Part shown: positions 22,785 to 35,224 of the stretch, in pieces | Position numbering within the stretch: position 1 is the first letter of the stretch | Layout: every line of letters begins with the position of its first letter | Origin: Thalassia testudinum | Lineage: Eukaryota; Streptophyta; Magnoliopsida; Alismatales; Hydrocharitaceae | Direction of reading: 5' to 3' | Length of the DNA stretch: 64,000 bases | Assembly (NCBI GenBank): GCA_037157565.1 | Contig: JAZHRO010000036.1 | Coordinates: forward strand, 136,206,501-136,270,500 | Translations under genes and position numbers: made by a program | Notes under the pieces: model-generated | Database searches by the model: none | What the model was told of the DNA's origin: nothing | Seen by the model: the letters and a program-made list of their open reading frames with translations, nothing else

Positions 22785-24048
22785 CTACTCCACTCTTTTT
22801 CATGTCTTTTTAATACAATGAGGACATTGTATTAGATAGGCATGGGGGGGTTGGCTTCGTAGATTCTTTTTATTTTCTATTTGGAAAAAAATTTGAATTA
22901 GGAAAAGAAAACTTGGGCTTTAGAAATTTGTCAACCATAGGAAATAATATGTTAGGACCTGAACACTTAGACACTTCATGTCTTTGGGCTTAATCAGCCT
23001 GGGTGTCCACTAAAATGTGGATTTGTTTCTCGAGTTCTTGCCATTCTGAATTCATTTCTAAGTGGTTAATAAGTTGGGGTGATAAGTAAGCGACTTATCA
23101 GCTCCTTGTCTTATTTGAGGGGACTTTAAGCCTAAGCATCTACACACTCTTTACACTGACTCACTTTTTGGCAGTTTTAACAGAAATTGGATAGCTAATG
23201 AACCTTTTAGGGTGGTATGGTTGGCAAGTTATCGATGGTAACAACTCATTGGCTGGTTGTCCAAAGCCTGGCCACACGACCATTCCCTTCCTACTGCCTT
23301 TAGGTAAATCTTAGATAAGGGAAGCCACCTTCTTAAAAAAAAAAAAGAGAAAAAAAAAGAAAAATATCCAAAAAAAAGGAGAAATAGAAAAGAAGAAAAA
23401 AAAAGAAATAAGCCATACTTCACCACACGAGTATGGTTGGAAAATTGTCAGTGATAACAACTCATTGGTCGATTATCCATAACCCAGCTCATGAAATGCA
23501 TGTTTAACTCCAAACACTTAGGAAGAAGTGGGGAAGTAGAATAAGCTGGGGAGATATATACTCGGTTTGTCCTTGTGTTGACCCCATAAAAATAAAAAGT
23601 AAGGAGAAAGCTACTGATTAGATAGATACAGCTTTAGGTAGAACTTCTTTTCAAGGTCACCTAAGGGCGTAGAAATCCGAAGTTCGCTCTGATTGCCGAT
23701 CGATGAGTCTATCATAGTCACAAAAGGATGCTCAGCACTTAGAGTTCCTTTTGAGTATTGGGTGGGTGGGGTAGCCATAGAAAGCTACCCCGAAACTCTA
23801 AACTCAAAAATCCAAAAATTTAGAAAAGAAGAAAAATGAAAAAATGCTTTTGCTTTTGAATAAGGTGAGGGCTTTGGCGGTCAGCATTTTGGCAGACACC
23901 CAGGCGCTGTTGAGTCTTTATAGTTCAAGTCTTAGTAGAAATTTCTCAGTGTTGAAAAATAACTATTGCACAACTAATTTGATCCTAACTCTATTTATAA
24001 ATAGCATGTAGTTTTGGTAAGGACTAGCAAATGATAAGCATGGGGGTG
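22785..24048 (+). other. Element B: conserved 3' non-coding block, palindrome and polypurine tract
   Basis: It aligns over most of its length with 60130-61412 of element C although both lack coding potential. It includes TGATAAGT...ACTTATCA (23080-23100), an A-rich run near 23335-23405, a degenerate form of the TTTGCTAG palindrome (24013-24031) and the tract AAGCATGGGGGTG just before the 3' LTR. Conservation of a non-coding block in two copies suggests a role in cis, for example in packaging or RNA 3'-end function. Confidence 0.6.
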
Positions 24049-25834
24049 TGATGTAGACACATCTATTTCACATAAACTGCCTATTTTTGCATGTTCTTAG
24101 GGGTATAATTACATTCATCATTATAAATATTGCATAGCATGCATCATTTTGCATTTAGATTAGTTTGTACAAATTTTAGGTTAATCTGCTCCTTTTGTGG
24201 CCAAGGACAGGGCAATATTTATTGGGGCCTTAGATTGAAGATCTAACCATACAGATCTAATCAAGGCGACGATCAGAGTTCAACGACTCCGAGATCGCCC
24301 CGATCGGATTTCCATAACATCAGATATAGTCTAAGAAAGATTAGAGGAAAAGGGGTAAGGTGGTATAAATCCGTACATCAGATAACAAATCCAACCGCAC
24401 GGATGCGTTCGGATAGGCGAAGGAAGCCCAACGGCGTGAAATTGGTCCAATCTGACAACCGTGGCACCACCTACAAAGCAAAGAAGATGGACAATCATGA
24501 TGGCACCACGTGGCACCATCATTGCTGCCAAACATCATCCATAGCTACTAGGCACTCCTCCTCATTAAAGAAGCTGTGTTCTCAACTGTTCGATCTTGAT
24601 CCAATAACTGAGGATGCTTGAGCGTTAAATCATAAACTCGACAAAGAACGACCTCAGCACAGCAAGCGAGAAATCCTTTGCGAAAAGGGGGGGTGTCGGT
24701 TCGAGCACCGCTCGCCTCAAATCAGCCATGCGAGGATTGAGCGCGAAATTGGACCACCCGATGCTCGATGAGCGGCTCGGATGCAGCTATGTGGCAGCGC
24801 TGGATGGAGATGAGGTTGCACACGTGATTTGGTGCGGCTTCTCACGCCAGATCTGATGTGTCGCTAAGGCGTTGTGGATGGGATGTCTTTTAAGCCATCC
24901 GATCCATCGATTGGACAACTGTAGTAGCACGATGCTTGGGCTGCATGCATTATTAGCTGAAGAGGAGGTGTGGACGTGTCCTATTGTGGGCGCTCAGATC
25001 AGAGATGAAGGGCGGAGATGGTGTGCACAACTTCACCAACGCTTAGCTACAGCAACGGCTGTATCCGTCACTAAAGACCCCTATATTAAATTCAAGGCCT
25101 TAAAAAGACCATTCAATCCCTTTCCCCTTGCCTATAAAAGGGACACTACACCTCTCATTCTCAGCATCCCTTCTCTTCTTCTCTCACCCCCTCTAAAGCT
25201 CTACAAGCTGGTCTTATACCCGGGATGCTCCATTAGAGCGAGAGTAAAATAATTTTCCATCTTCTCACTCCCTTCGTTAAGCATCCTGCGATTGTCCTCT
25301 CACCGTCGATTGGGAAGCGGATCCCGCTGCAACGTCGCCTTGTTCTGTCCTCCGTCCTCCAACTCCATTCTCCTTCATCCAGCATCTTATCTCCATCATC
25401 CGGGCGCTCCGTCAATGTGGCTCATCCTCCAAGCAGTCGTCGAGGAGGATAACTTCTCACCCCCTTCTCTTTTTATCACTTTCTAATGTAGATTTCCTGC
25501 TTTCTAGTTGTAGCAATTAGATGTAATGAACATGATGTTATGGTTATGAAGCATTTGTTTATTCTCTCCCTATTTTCTCTTTATTTGTATTATTTTTTCT
25601 CTCTCTTCCATTAATTATTCTTTAAGTAGAATAGCTAATAGATTAATTTCAACCAGCTAATCTACTTTCATGACAATAATTTCAATGCAATTTTTAATTA
25701 AACATTCGCCTCCCCATGTTCGACCTAGCACTCACGTTGAGTTTTAGTAAAAATTATTTGATTGACGGATTTTTACGCAACTACAATGACATGTTTTCAA
25801 ACTCAAACTTTTAGGGTTGAAATTACATTCAACA
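24049..25834 (+). repeat. 3' LTR of element B
   Basis: Direct repeat of 15372-17159 with many C/T and G/A differences, consistent with an old, methylated copy. TATA box at about 25131-25142 (GCCTATAAAAGGG). It ends ACATTCAACA followed by the TSD ATTAG. Confidence 0.9.
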
Positions 25835-25839
25835 ATTAG

Positions 25840-25965
25840 TTAAATTTAATTGATGTAAAATAGGTTAGCCTAATTAAAAATATAAATAAGTCCTCCCAGT
25901 GAAACGACTTTGACTCACCTAGTATGTAGTTCGATAATAAAAACTTTATGTTGACACCCATTTTT
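25840..25965 (+). repeat. Element H: 3' LTR, right part
   Basis: Continuation of the H LTR after B. The CCTCCCAGTGAAACGACTTTGACTC-type motif near 25893 is the H equivalent of the block found near the 3' end of LTRs N, F and P. The exact end is uncertain, about 25950-25968. Element K resumes immediately to the right. Confidence 0.5.
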
Positions 25966-25989
25966 CACTACGACATTATTAATAAATTG

Positions 25990-27091
25990 TGGAATGGGTG
26001 TGCTAGGTACTTAAGGGTGCTAAGGATATAGGTTGTAAATGGGCCTATAAGACCATGAAGGATGCCCTTGCTAATATCGAAAGGTATAACGCAAGATTAA
26101 TTAATAGCTAAAGGATTCACTCAAATGGAAGGCATTGACTATCATGAGACCTTTGATCTTGTTTCTAGGAAGGACTCATTAAAGATTATAGTGGCAATGA
26201 TATTTCATTTTGAATTAGAGCTACATCAAATGGAAGTGAAAATGACCTTTCTTAGTGGTGATGTGGATGATGAGATATTTATTCAAAAGCCTGAAGGTTT
26301 CATCTCGAATAAAGGAGACAAGCCAGTATGCAAATTAAAAAAATCTATATAAGGACTAAAACAATCTTTACGTCAATGGTATATCAAGTTCAACAATGTC
26401 ATTACCTCATACATTGTTGATTCGTTGAGAACATTGTTGATAAAGGTTAGTGGAAGCACTTATACATTTTTAGTCATATATGTAGATAATATATTGCTTG
26501 CTAGAAATAATGTTGCATGAAGCTAAGGCATTCCTTTCTAAGAACATTCAAATGAAAGATATGGGTGAAACCTCATATGCGATAGGCATTAAGATTCATA
26601 GAGGTAGTCCCCTAGGTATGCTTGGACTATCTCAAAAGGCCTACATTGAGAAGGAATTGGAAAGATTTGGCATGAAATATTATTCACCAACTCTAGCACT
26701 AGTAACTAAAGGGGATAAGATTTATAAAGCTCAAACCCTTATGAATGATCTTGAGAAGGAACATATGAAAGGAATCCCATATGCATCTTTAGTAGGGAGT
26801 TTGATATATGCTTTATTATTCGATTTTTGGGTAGGTAAGAAAGCAATTCGGGCATGGACCATTAGGTGGCAGTGAAGAAGGTATTGCAGTATCTGTAAGG
26901 AACCAATGATTTGATGCTCACTTGTAGGATATCTAATTCCTCGCAAGTTGCTAGATACTTAGATTTTGATTATGTTGGGAGTAACAAAGATAGAAAATCA
27001 ACTTTTGGTTTTGTCTTTCTACCAGTTGGAGGTGCCATCTCATGGGGAAGTGTGAAGTAGAGCATTGTCACTTCCAGCACCATGGAGGTTG
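25990..27091 (+). pseudogene. Copia element K: reverse transcriptase and start of RNase H
   Basis: Degraded Ty1/copia pol, which would copy element RNA to DNA inside virus-like particles. KGAKDIGCKWAYKT near 26020 and AKGFTQMEGIDYHETF near 26110 are the hallmark start of the copia RT. ELHQMEVKMTFLSGDVDDEIF follows near 26217. The catalytic YVDD box reads YVDN near 26478, so the enzyme is dead. Frame changes and stops are frequent. The frame 26498-26875 covers the thumb and linker (FLSKNIQMKDMGE). RNase H begins near 27000 (GFVFLPVGGAISWGS) and is cut by CACTA element M at 27091. The 5' half lies beyond element H, outside the window. Confidence 0.85.
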
Positions 27092-27690
27092 CACTACAAC
27101 ATACTCTACCTTTCCCGTCAGTTGGAAACCGATGGCAAAACCCATATAACCGACGCCATTAAGCAACGCTGTTATTAGCGTCACTATTTCATTTTCCCAT
27201 TAGTTAGAGGGCACATCCGACGTCAAAATAGTGTTTGACCACTGGACAGATTGGATGTTTCGACGTCATTTTAAAACCAACGGGAATTGTATTTGTAGTC
27301 ACTTATTTCATAAGCGATGACATTTATATGTCACTTTTTCCCGCCTTTACATGCTCTTTCTTAAGTTCTATCGTCGTTAAGTAAACTTGCCATCGCTTAT
27401 ATAAATGACGGCAAAAATATTTTTGTGGCCCCTTTTCCCTACAAGCGACGACATAGAGGTGACGGCAAAAATATTTTTAACGTCACTTTTCGTAATAATT
27501 GACAGAATAGATGTGACGCTAAAAATATTTTTACCATCACTTGTCATAATAAGCGACAGCATAAAAGAGGAGGTGTGGTTCTCTTGAACCTTATATGCCG
27601 TCACTTATTATGAGAAGTGATGACAAAAATATTTTTACCATCACCTCTATGCCATCGCTTATTCAAATAAGCGACGGCAAATGTATGGGT
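27092..27690. repeat. Left terminus and subterminal repeats of CACTA M
   Basis: After the CACTA end come many copies of GACGGCAAAAATATTTTT and its complement. Clear copies start at about 27407, 27461, 27514 and 27618, that is, at one or two times 53 bases. The core AAAAATATTTTT with GACGGC/GCCGTC flanks makes each copy palindromic. Subterminal repeats of this kind bind the TNPA-type protein in En/Spm; that role here is by analogy. Confidence 0.8.
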
Positions 27691-27998
27691 TTTTAGAAAA
27701 AAATTACAAAATGATAAGAACTACCTACTAAACCTACTTAAAAGACTTGCTTTTATACAAAAACAACTAATGAAAATGAAGAGAAGTTTATATTTTATAA
27801 ATATAAAGTCTAATACATAAAAAGTTTGAAAATGAGATATTTACATGAAAGGGTAACATGAAAAACATAAAAAAAGAAGATGGATAAACATCAAAATGTA
27901 GCTACCCCGATGCCACCAGTACCACCTGCACCGCCCATGTCGTCATTGAGTCTCGTCTGTAGATGCTAGGATCTGATGATACGAATGCTCTAACTATC

Positions 27999-29689
27999 TG
28001 TTGAAGCAGAAAATCATCGCAAAAAGGTTGAGTTTTGAAAACTCGTCGTTGTAGTATGATTTGCGAAGAAATCCGTCAACAAATAATTTTACCGAAACTC
28101 GAAAAGAATTTCGAGTCGAACACAGGTAGGCTACGTTGATTTGAAATCTGCGATTATATTTTTTTTGTTGTTTTTGTTTAGAAAGCGAGATAATTACAAT
28201 AAATTTGATATTAACAATAAGAAAGAGAGAGAAAGAGAGAATAAAAACTTTATAAAATGGATAATGTTTTTACAACTAGAAAGCGGGAAATATTACAACT
28301 AGAAAGTAGTAAAATTTACTCTAGAAAGCAGTAAAGAGAAAGGAGGTAAGAAGTTATCCTCCTCGATGGCTGCTTGGAGGATGAGCTGGACGGGGCGACG
28401 CCTAGAAAATAGAGGGCGAAGATGGAAGACGAAGAATGAAGTGGGAAGAACCGAGGACGAGGCAGGGCGTCATCGTCATGGGATCCACTTCCAGAATGGG
28501 GGTGAGAAAAACTTTGATTTTAACTCTAAAGGGGCATCCCAAGTTTAGGACAAGCTTCTTTAGAGCTTTGGAGAGGGAGAGAGGTGAAGGAAGGGATGAC
28601 TGAAATGTGGGGGCCATAGGCCTTTTTATAGGTGTAGAGGTTAGGGACAAAAAGTTCCTTTTAAGTTAAAAACATTAAATGGGGAGTCTTTAGTGACGAA
28701 TATAAATGTCACTAAAGGCACCATGTCGCTGAACGTGCATGCACACCTGCTCCTCCTCCTCACCTCGCACTTCAATGCCTTCCCACGATCAGATGATCTC
28801 AACCATCTGATCACGAGATCAGACGACCGAGAAAAGCTCACGCCCGCTTCCTCTTCAACGCTCAATGCATGTGTGTACGATCGCGCGTGCAAACGTGCAT
28901 CATCGCACACGTATGCAATATGCAGCCATCCCTCGTGCCACGTCGCTTGCATCTATGCCACCTGTGCTTTGTAGTAAGGCCCAATTTGACCGCGCCTGCT
29001 TGCGCCCTCGATTTGAGGCACGCGGGGGCTCGAACGCAAGTCGAGGGGTTGCACGTAGAGGCATTTACCACTACGCTATCTCCGTGGATTGGCGCGGAGA
29101 TGATTCAACCGTTGCACCATCTCAACCATTGGATCAAGATCCAATGGCTGAGATCATGCCTCGCTCGCACCTTCAAAAGTTGAGACAAGATGCTACGACT
29201 GGTTTGGGTGGTTGTGATGGCACCACGTGGTGCCATCATGGCCGTCCATCTTCTATGTCTTGTAGATGGTGTCACGAATGTCCGATTGGACAAATTTTTA
29301 CGCCGTTGCACTACGATCGTCGATCCGAACCCATCCTTATGGTCGGATTTGTCATCTAAAGTGCAGATTTACACCATCTTGGCCCTTGATATTTTATCTT
29401 CCTCGGATTATATATGATGCTATAGAAGTCCGATCAGGGCAATATTGGAGTTGTTGAACTTCGATCATCACCCTGATCAAATCTGTATGGTTGGATCTTC
29501 AATCTGAGGCCCTGATAAAATGTTGCCCTGTCCCTGGCCACCAAGAAGAAGAATTACTATACAATTTGTTCAATTTGATCTAAATGCATGATGATGCGTG
29601 TTATGCAATATTTACAATGCATGATGCTTATATGATACTAAGAACATGCATTAATAGACATTTTTGGCTATTCAGATTTATGCACATCA
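27999..29689 (-). mobile_element. Solo LTR L1, TSD CTATC
   Basis: On the - strand it starts TGATGTGCATAAATC and ends CTTCAACA; CTATC (27994-27998 and 29690-29694) is a perfect duplication. It belongs to the B/C LTR family: it has the GGCACCACGTGGTGCC palindrome (29216-29237, perfect over 24 bases), the GGATC-AA-GATCC palindrome (29121-29152), the TTTAGTGAC...GTCACTAAAG pair (about 28686-28716) and a TATA box (CTATAAAAAGG, - strand, near 28637-28622). No internal region is left. Confidence 0.9.
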
Positions 29690-30564
29690 CTATCCCTTCT
29701 TCAAAAAAATGGATAGAAGATTCTGAATCTTATCATCCATGGCATTCATCTTATTCTTCATCTCTACCTCGCTCTTTTCCCTCTCTACCTCTCTCTTCTC
29801 CTTCTCCTCCTCTCGTCTCTATAGTGTGTTGATCTTTTGATGTAGCTAATCGACGACACTAGATGAGATGACACCTTTCCTCCCATACCAGATGGATAAC
29901 GTGTGTGTCCTCCTCGCACTACAAACAAAATCACCGTGGTCCGGTGGCATCACTCTCCTAAATGCCTCCTCTAGATCCAAAGGCTGGTGGATGCTGTCGG
30001 AGGTCTCATTAGTGGGATGATGTATTAAGTGTACCATTTGCTCCTACATGTATTAAAAAATATTATTATAATATATATATACAAAGTTATAAATTTTTTG
30101 AGTTTAGGAAACTTACATGTTTCTCTTGTTATGACTCATGAATCCTCTTACAAATACCCTCAGCTGCAACCTTACTGTGGGTGACCTCATAGGTATCCAT
30201 CCTACTCATTTCTATCCCATCATGTGCAGAGGACTGAAAATATAAAAACAATACAATTATATTAAGATAACTTAAAAATTAAGTAATATTCAACTGAAAA
30301 GTAGTTCCAACACTTACGTAAGGACTCCTGACCATCTCAATGCTCCTTCGACCCAACCAATGGGTCTGTGGTGGAGCTTTGGCCCTATTGGCCTTATTTT
30401 TTCTTGCTTGCTCCTATAGATATACACAATAATATTTTTTATGAATTTAAGATATATGAAATTAATAGAATAATTTTTAATCGTTTATTAACTTCCGTCT
30501 CGGGATCCAGCCAATGCTCACATGCCTTCTTCCAAACTTCAAGGATGACATCAGGAGGATAATT

Positions 30565-31693
30565 TGTTGAAATTAACACATATAGGAAATAAATAAAATT
30601 ATATATATGCATTTCCAACGTTTTCACATAGATCAAAAATATTAAATCAAGCAAGTCAAACATGATTTGGCAAGATCCAAAATAAAATGAAGAACAAATA
30701 ACATACAATAGCACAAATAAATAAAATAAGAAGGGATTAGATTTTACTACAATCGAAGTGCCCATTAAGGACTTCCCTTAGAGAAGGTATCGCCCCCACA
30801 ATACCAATGCATCAGAGTTTTGCAAACTCCTCCCAGGATACGACGATCCACCTCTAAGATTTGGTGCACTCCGATCTTGGACATCCTCGAAAACCACCTC
30901 AAGAGAACGAAGCTGAGACAATTTGGTTTCCAACCAAATTCCTGATTGATCTACCAACTGAATGGTTTGATCAAGCAAAAAACTTCTCGTGGATTTCTCA
31001 ATCTCCTTGTGCAATATCGATAAAAGTGATTGGATATTTTTCTACCAATCTCACATCGAATGAATGCACCAAGAAAGAGAGACAAGAATGAGAGAGAGAG
31101 GGAGAGAGTGGAGAGAGATTTTTTGCTCTTGTTGTGTGTCAAATGAGAGCCCTCTTGTGACCCTTATATAGAACCCACTACCAGACGTATAAGGAAATTC
31201 TATTTTATGGAAACACGGCAATTGATCGACCGATTAAGTTCATTGATCGACCAAAATCATTTGGTCGATCAAACTTCACTAATTAGTCGACCAAACCAAT
31301 TGATCGACCAAACTAAATTTATTGATCAACCAAAATAATTGGTTGACCAATTTTACATTTTGATCAACCAATCCAGGTCAAAATCGTGAGATTAAAAATC
31401 CATAGCAAAAGGAGTCCAAGTTTCAAGTTCCAAATTGATTCTCACCCGAGCCCGAGCTAGGCCGAGGCGGGGAGAGGCTCGCGCACATGCATGCGTGGTC
31501 CCCAACCCTACCTCGCACTCTTTGCTACATAAGCCATGGGAGGTAGAAGCCTTTTACACCCACCAAAAGGTTTATCCACTTCCAGCATGGGACTAAAAAC
31601 CTCTCTCAAATCTCACTAATTTCAACATGAATTACCACGTCACCGTATAACTATTGCATCCTAATTGATGCAATTAAGCTCTCAAATCCAGTG
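30565..31693 (-). repeat. 3' LTR of copia J
   Basis: Direct repeat of 34079-35224. Outer end TGTTGAAATT (+ strand). The inner end reads CCAGTG where the partner has CCAACA, so that end has decayed. TATA box TCTATATAAG on the - strand near 31170-31160. Confidence 0.88.
31220..31373 (-). promoter_or_regulatory. TTGGTCGACCAA array in U3 (3' LTR of J)
   Basis: Eight copies or variants of TTGATCGACCAA / TTGGTCGATCAA in about 150 bases, 50-210 bases upstream of the TATA box. The motif is palindromic in its best form. The same array is in the 5' LTR at 34739-34890. Such U3 arrays act as transcriptional enhancers in known plant copia elements; that function is inferred here. Confidence 0.65.
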
Positions 31694-31725
31694 AGGGATT
31701 GACTTCAATTTGGTAAGTAATAAAA

Positions 31726-34078
31726 TCACTTCCCAAATCTAGCCCCCACATTAGACATCCTTTTCACTTGATCAGGAATAGAACCAGATGTGGTGGCTAG
31801 ATCATCTGAAGTCACATTTTGATGTAATCCAGTCTTCATAGAGAAGACATCCTCAAAAAATGTACCATCGTGAAGCTCAACAATAGTGTTGACATCTATG
31901 CATGAAATCTCAGATTTTATAACCAAAAATATATAGGCATAGATATTATCAATATAACCCAGAAAGATCGCGTCAACTGTCTTAGGTCCAAGATTTTGGG
32001 ACAACCACTTTTGCAAGGCAGGCCCACACTTTAAGGTATTTCAAACTTGGTTTCCTATTTCTCCAAATCTCAAATGGACTATTTTGCTTATACTTGAGGG
32101 TAACTCTATTCAAAATATGGCATGCCGTATTCAAAGCTTCCCCCCACATGTAAGTAGGTAATCTGAGCTTTGCAAGAAAGCGTTGACCATGTCAATTAGG
32201 ATCCTATTCCTTCGCTCTGCTATCCCATTAGATTGAGGGGAATATGGAGCTGTCACTTGATGAACTATACCAAAAGCTTAGCACTGTTCATCAAATAAAT
32301 TGGACGTATATTCCCCTCCTCTATCTGACCTCAGTCTCTCAAGAGTTTTCTCAGTTTGTGTTTCTGTTTCTTTCTTAAAGATGAGGAATTTACTTAATGC
32401 CTCATCCTTAGACTTAAGCAAATACACATAGCAGTATCTACTACTGTCATCTATAAAGGTGATAAAATACTTTTTATTGTCCTTAGTCAACACATTGTTA
32501 AACTCACAGACATCCATGTGCATCAAATCTAGAACCTCAGTATCTCTAGTAATAGAGTGAAAAGGCTTCCTAGTTTATTTAGCCTGCACACATATCTCGC
32601 ATTTGTTAATTTTATTTATGGTATGTTCAGGAATCATATTTAATTTTGTCATTCTGTTTAAAGAATTGAAATTTACATGACCCAATCTACCATGCCATAT
32701 ATCACAAGATTTAATATTACTACAAACAGATTGAATCGAATGAAAACTAACATTATTTAGAGCATTTTTAGATGATACATCCACATCACATCTCACTCTA
32801 AATAATAGATCAAAATCTACCAAATATCCCTTTCCATAAAATATTCCATGTCTCAACATAATAACTTTATTACATTTAAAGTTTAACTCAAAATCCTCTT
32901 TAACTAAAAAAGAACTGGAAAGAACATTCCTTTTCACAGCAGGAACGTGCAACACCCTACACAGTGTCTAGACTCGTCCTGAGGAAAACCTCAAGTCTGC
33001 TCGTCCGAATCCCAGCACCTTGGCTATAGAGTTGTTCACCATCTTCACAGTCCCGCCATTGCAGGTCTGATAGGAAGAAAAGAATAATCTATCAATACAA
33101 ATATGTACATTGGCTTCAGTATCCATGATCCATTCAGTAGGATCGTGAATAACATATAGTTCGGCTTTTATTAAGACATACCCATCTCTAGCCCTGGCCT
33201 CCTCGGTAAACACATTCAGCTGAAGATTCTCGTCTGTGGTCTTCTGCTGAGCTTTATTAGGACAATCCTTCTTCCAATGCCCAACTTGCCCATAGTACCA
33301 GCATGGTTTGTTCTTGGATTTCTTCTAGATCTTGGATTTGGCTTTCGTTTTGTTTTTATTGTTCTTATTTTTATTTTCCTTGCCGTTAGATGTCATAACA
33401 TTCACGTTAGACTCCACAGCATTACAAGTTTCTATTTTCTATGCTCTTCCTCAATAGCAATGGCTATCATCAAGTCAGGAGAAATCTTTCCCTTCCTATG
33501 CTTGAGAGTCATCCTGAAGTCCTCTAAATATTTAGGGAATTTCTCAATGATAGACATAACTTGAAACTTCTCAAGAAGCTTCATTTCAGCCTCTGTTAAA
33601 CCATGGAGCAATAGCAAAAATTTGTGTGCCTACTCCGATACTAATTTACCCTTAGCCATTTGGAATTTAAGGAATTTTGCGATAGAGTATTCTTCAATAC
33701 CAAGGTACTTAGTATTATACTTCTTATCCAACTCCTCCCATAGCCCCTTCACAGTGGATGTGGATGTGCTATATACATCAAATAGCACATTGGATAATGC
33801 CAATAAGATGCAACCATGATAAATACAGTTGAATCATTACACACATCCACCGCTTTATGGCCTTCAGGAGTGGGTCTTTCCTTATCCAAAATTGGGCAAT
33901 CGATTTCCAACGTTGAGATCAAACCAATGGTAGTCAGCCAAATTCTCATGCATTGTTGCCAACGCTTGAAATTTTGTCCACCAAATTTCTCGAGCGTAGC
34001 AGACAAGTCTACACGTGATTTGAAAGTCATTTCCGACATCCCAAATATTTTAGATCTAAGCGATATCTTCTCTAACAT
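31726..34078 (-). pseudogene. Copia J: gag-protease-integrase remnant
   Basis: The frame opens at 34078 (MLEKISLRSKIFG) next to the LTR. Gag follows with LEKFGGQNFKRWQQ (near 33980) and continues in 33617-33432. The zinc knuckle near 33300 reads CWYYGQVGHWKKDC, with the second Cys replaced by Tyr. The protease site near 33130 reads WIMDTEANVHIC, where the family has D-S/T-G, so the active-site Gly is lost. The pre-integrase zinc region (WHGRLGHVNFNSL ... CEICVQAK) is at about 32710-32580. The integrase has FIDDSSRYCYVYLL and RSDRGGEY (32526-32278), then a stop and the GIAERRNR glutamate region near 32230. The frame 32016-31726 is the integrase tail. RT is absent. Confidence 0.85.
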
Positions 34079-35224
34079 TATTGAAATTAATGCATATAAG
34101 AAATAAATAAATAAAAACATATGTATTTCTAACGTTTTCTCATCGATCAAAAACATTAAATCAAGCAGGTCAAACATGATTTGACAAGATCCAGCATAAA
34201 ATAAAGAACAAATAACATACAATAGCACAAATAAATAAAATGTGAAAGGATTAGATTTTACTCCAATCGAAGAGCTTATTAAGGACTTCCCTTAGAGAAT
34301 GTATTGCCTCCCACAATATTGATGCATCAGGGTCTGATGAATTCCTCCCAAGATACGATGATCCACCTCCAAGATTTGGCACACTCCAATCTTGGATGTC
34401 CTCAAAAACCACCTTAGGAGAACGAACCCGAGGCAATTTGGTTTCCAACCAAATTCCTGATTGATCTACCAACTGAATGGTTTGATCAACCAAAAAACTT
34501 CCCATGGATCTCTCAATCTCCTTGTGCAAGATCAACAAAAGTGATTGGAGATTTTTCTACCAATCTCACATTGAACGAATGCACCAAGAAAGAGAGATGA
34601 GAACAAGAGAGAGAGAGGGAGAGAGTGGAGAGAGCTTTTCTACTCTTATTGTGTGTCAAATGAGAGCCCCCTCATGACCCTTATATAGAACCCACGATCA
34701 GACATTGAAGGAAATTTCCATTTTATGGAAACACGGCAATGGATCGACCAATTAAGTTCATTGATCGACTAAAACCATTTGGTCGATCAAACTTCACTAA
34801 TTGGTCGACCAAATCAATTGATCAACCAAACTAAATTTATTGATCGACCAAAATAATTGGTCGACCAATTTTACATTTTGATCGGCTAATTCAAGTCAAA
34901 ATCGTGAGATTAAAAATCCGTAGCAAAATGAGTCTAAGTTTCAAGTTCCAAATTGATTCTCACCTGAACCCGAGCCCAAGCTCTAGCCCAAACCAGGGCA
35001 GGGTGGGATGCATACACGTGCATGCGTGGTCCCCAGCCCCACCTCTCACTCTTTGCTACATAAGCCATAGGAGACAGAAGCCTTTTACATCCACCAAGAG
35101 GTTTATCCACTTCCAGTATAGGACTAAAAACCTCTCTCAATTCTCACTGATTTCAACATGAATTCCCACATCACCATATAACAATTTCATCTCAATTGAT
35201 GCAATTAGGCTCTCAAATCCAACA
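34079..35224 (-). repeat. 5' LTR of copia J
   Basis: Starts TGTTGGATTTGAG on the - strand. Eight TTGGTCGACCAA-type motifs at 34739-34890; TATA box TCTATATAAG near 34690-34680. The inner end (AATTTCAATA) touches the gag ATG. Confidence 0.88.

Larger units (their letters stand above)
15372..25834 (+). mobile_element. Element B: non-autonomous LTR retrotransposon, TSD ATTAG
   Basis: Two direct LTRs (15372-17159 and 24049-25834) are bounded by a perfect 5-bp target duplication ATTAG (15367-15371 and 25835-25839). Primer site TGGCGTCGTTGCCGGGGA at 17163-17180; polypurine tract AAGCATGGGGGTG before the 3' LTR. Between them are a leader with a probable intron, one ORF of unknown function (18337-19831), a solo LTR insertion (20128-22779) and a conserved 3' non-coding block. 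No pol domain is visible. Element C (55375 onward) is a second copy of the family. Confidence 0.92.
30565..35224 (-). mobile_element. Copia element J, internally deleted, TSD TAATT
   Basis: LTRs 30565-31693 and 34079-35224 bracket gag, protease and integrase remnants (34078-31726). TAATT flanks it on both sides (30560-30564 and 35225-35229). RT and RNase H are missing: the frame ends just after the integrase tail and runs into the 3' LTR. No tRNA-Met primer site is seen after the 5' LTR; the gag ATG abuts the LTR. No purine tract precedes the 3' LTR. It sits within an exon of the Transposase_24 gene. Confidence 0.9.
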
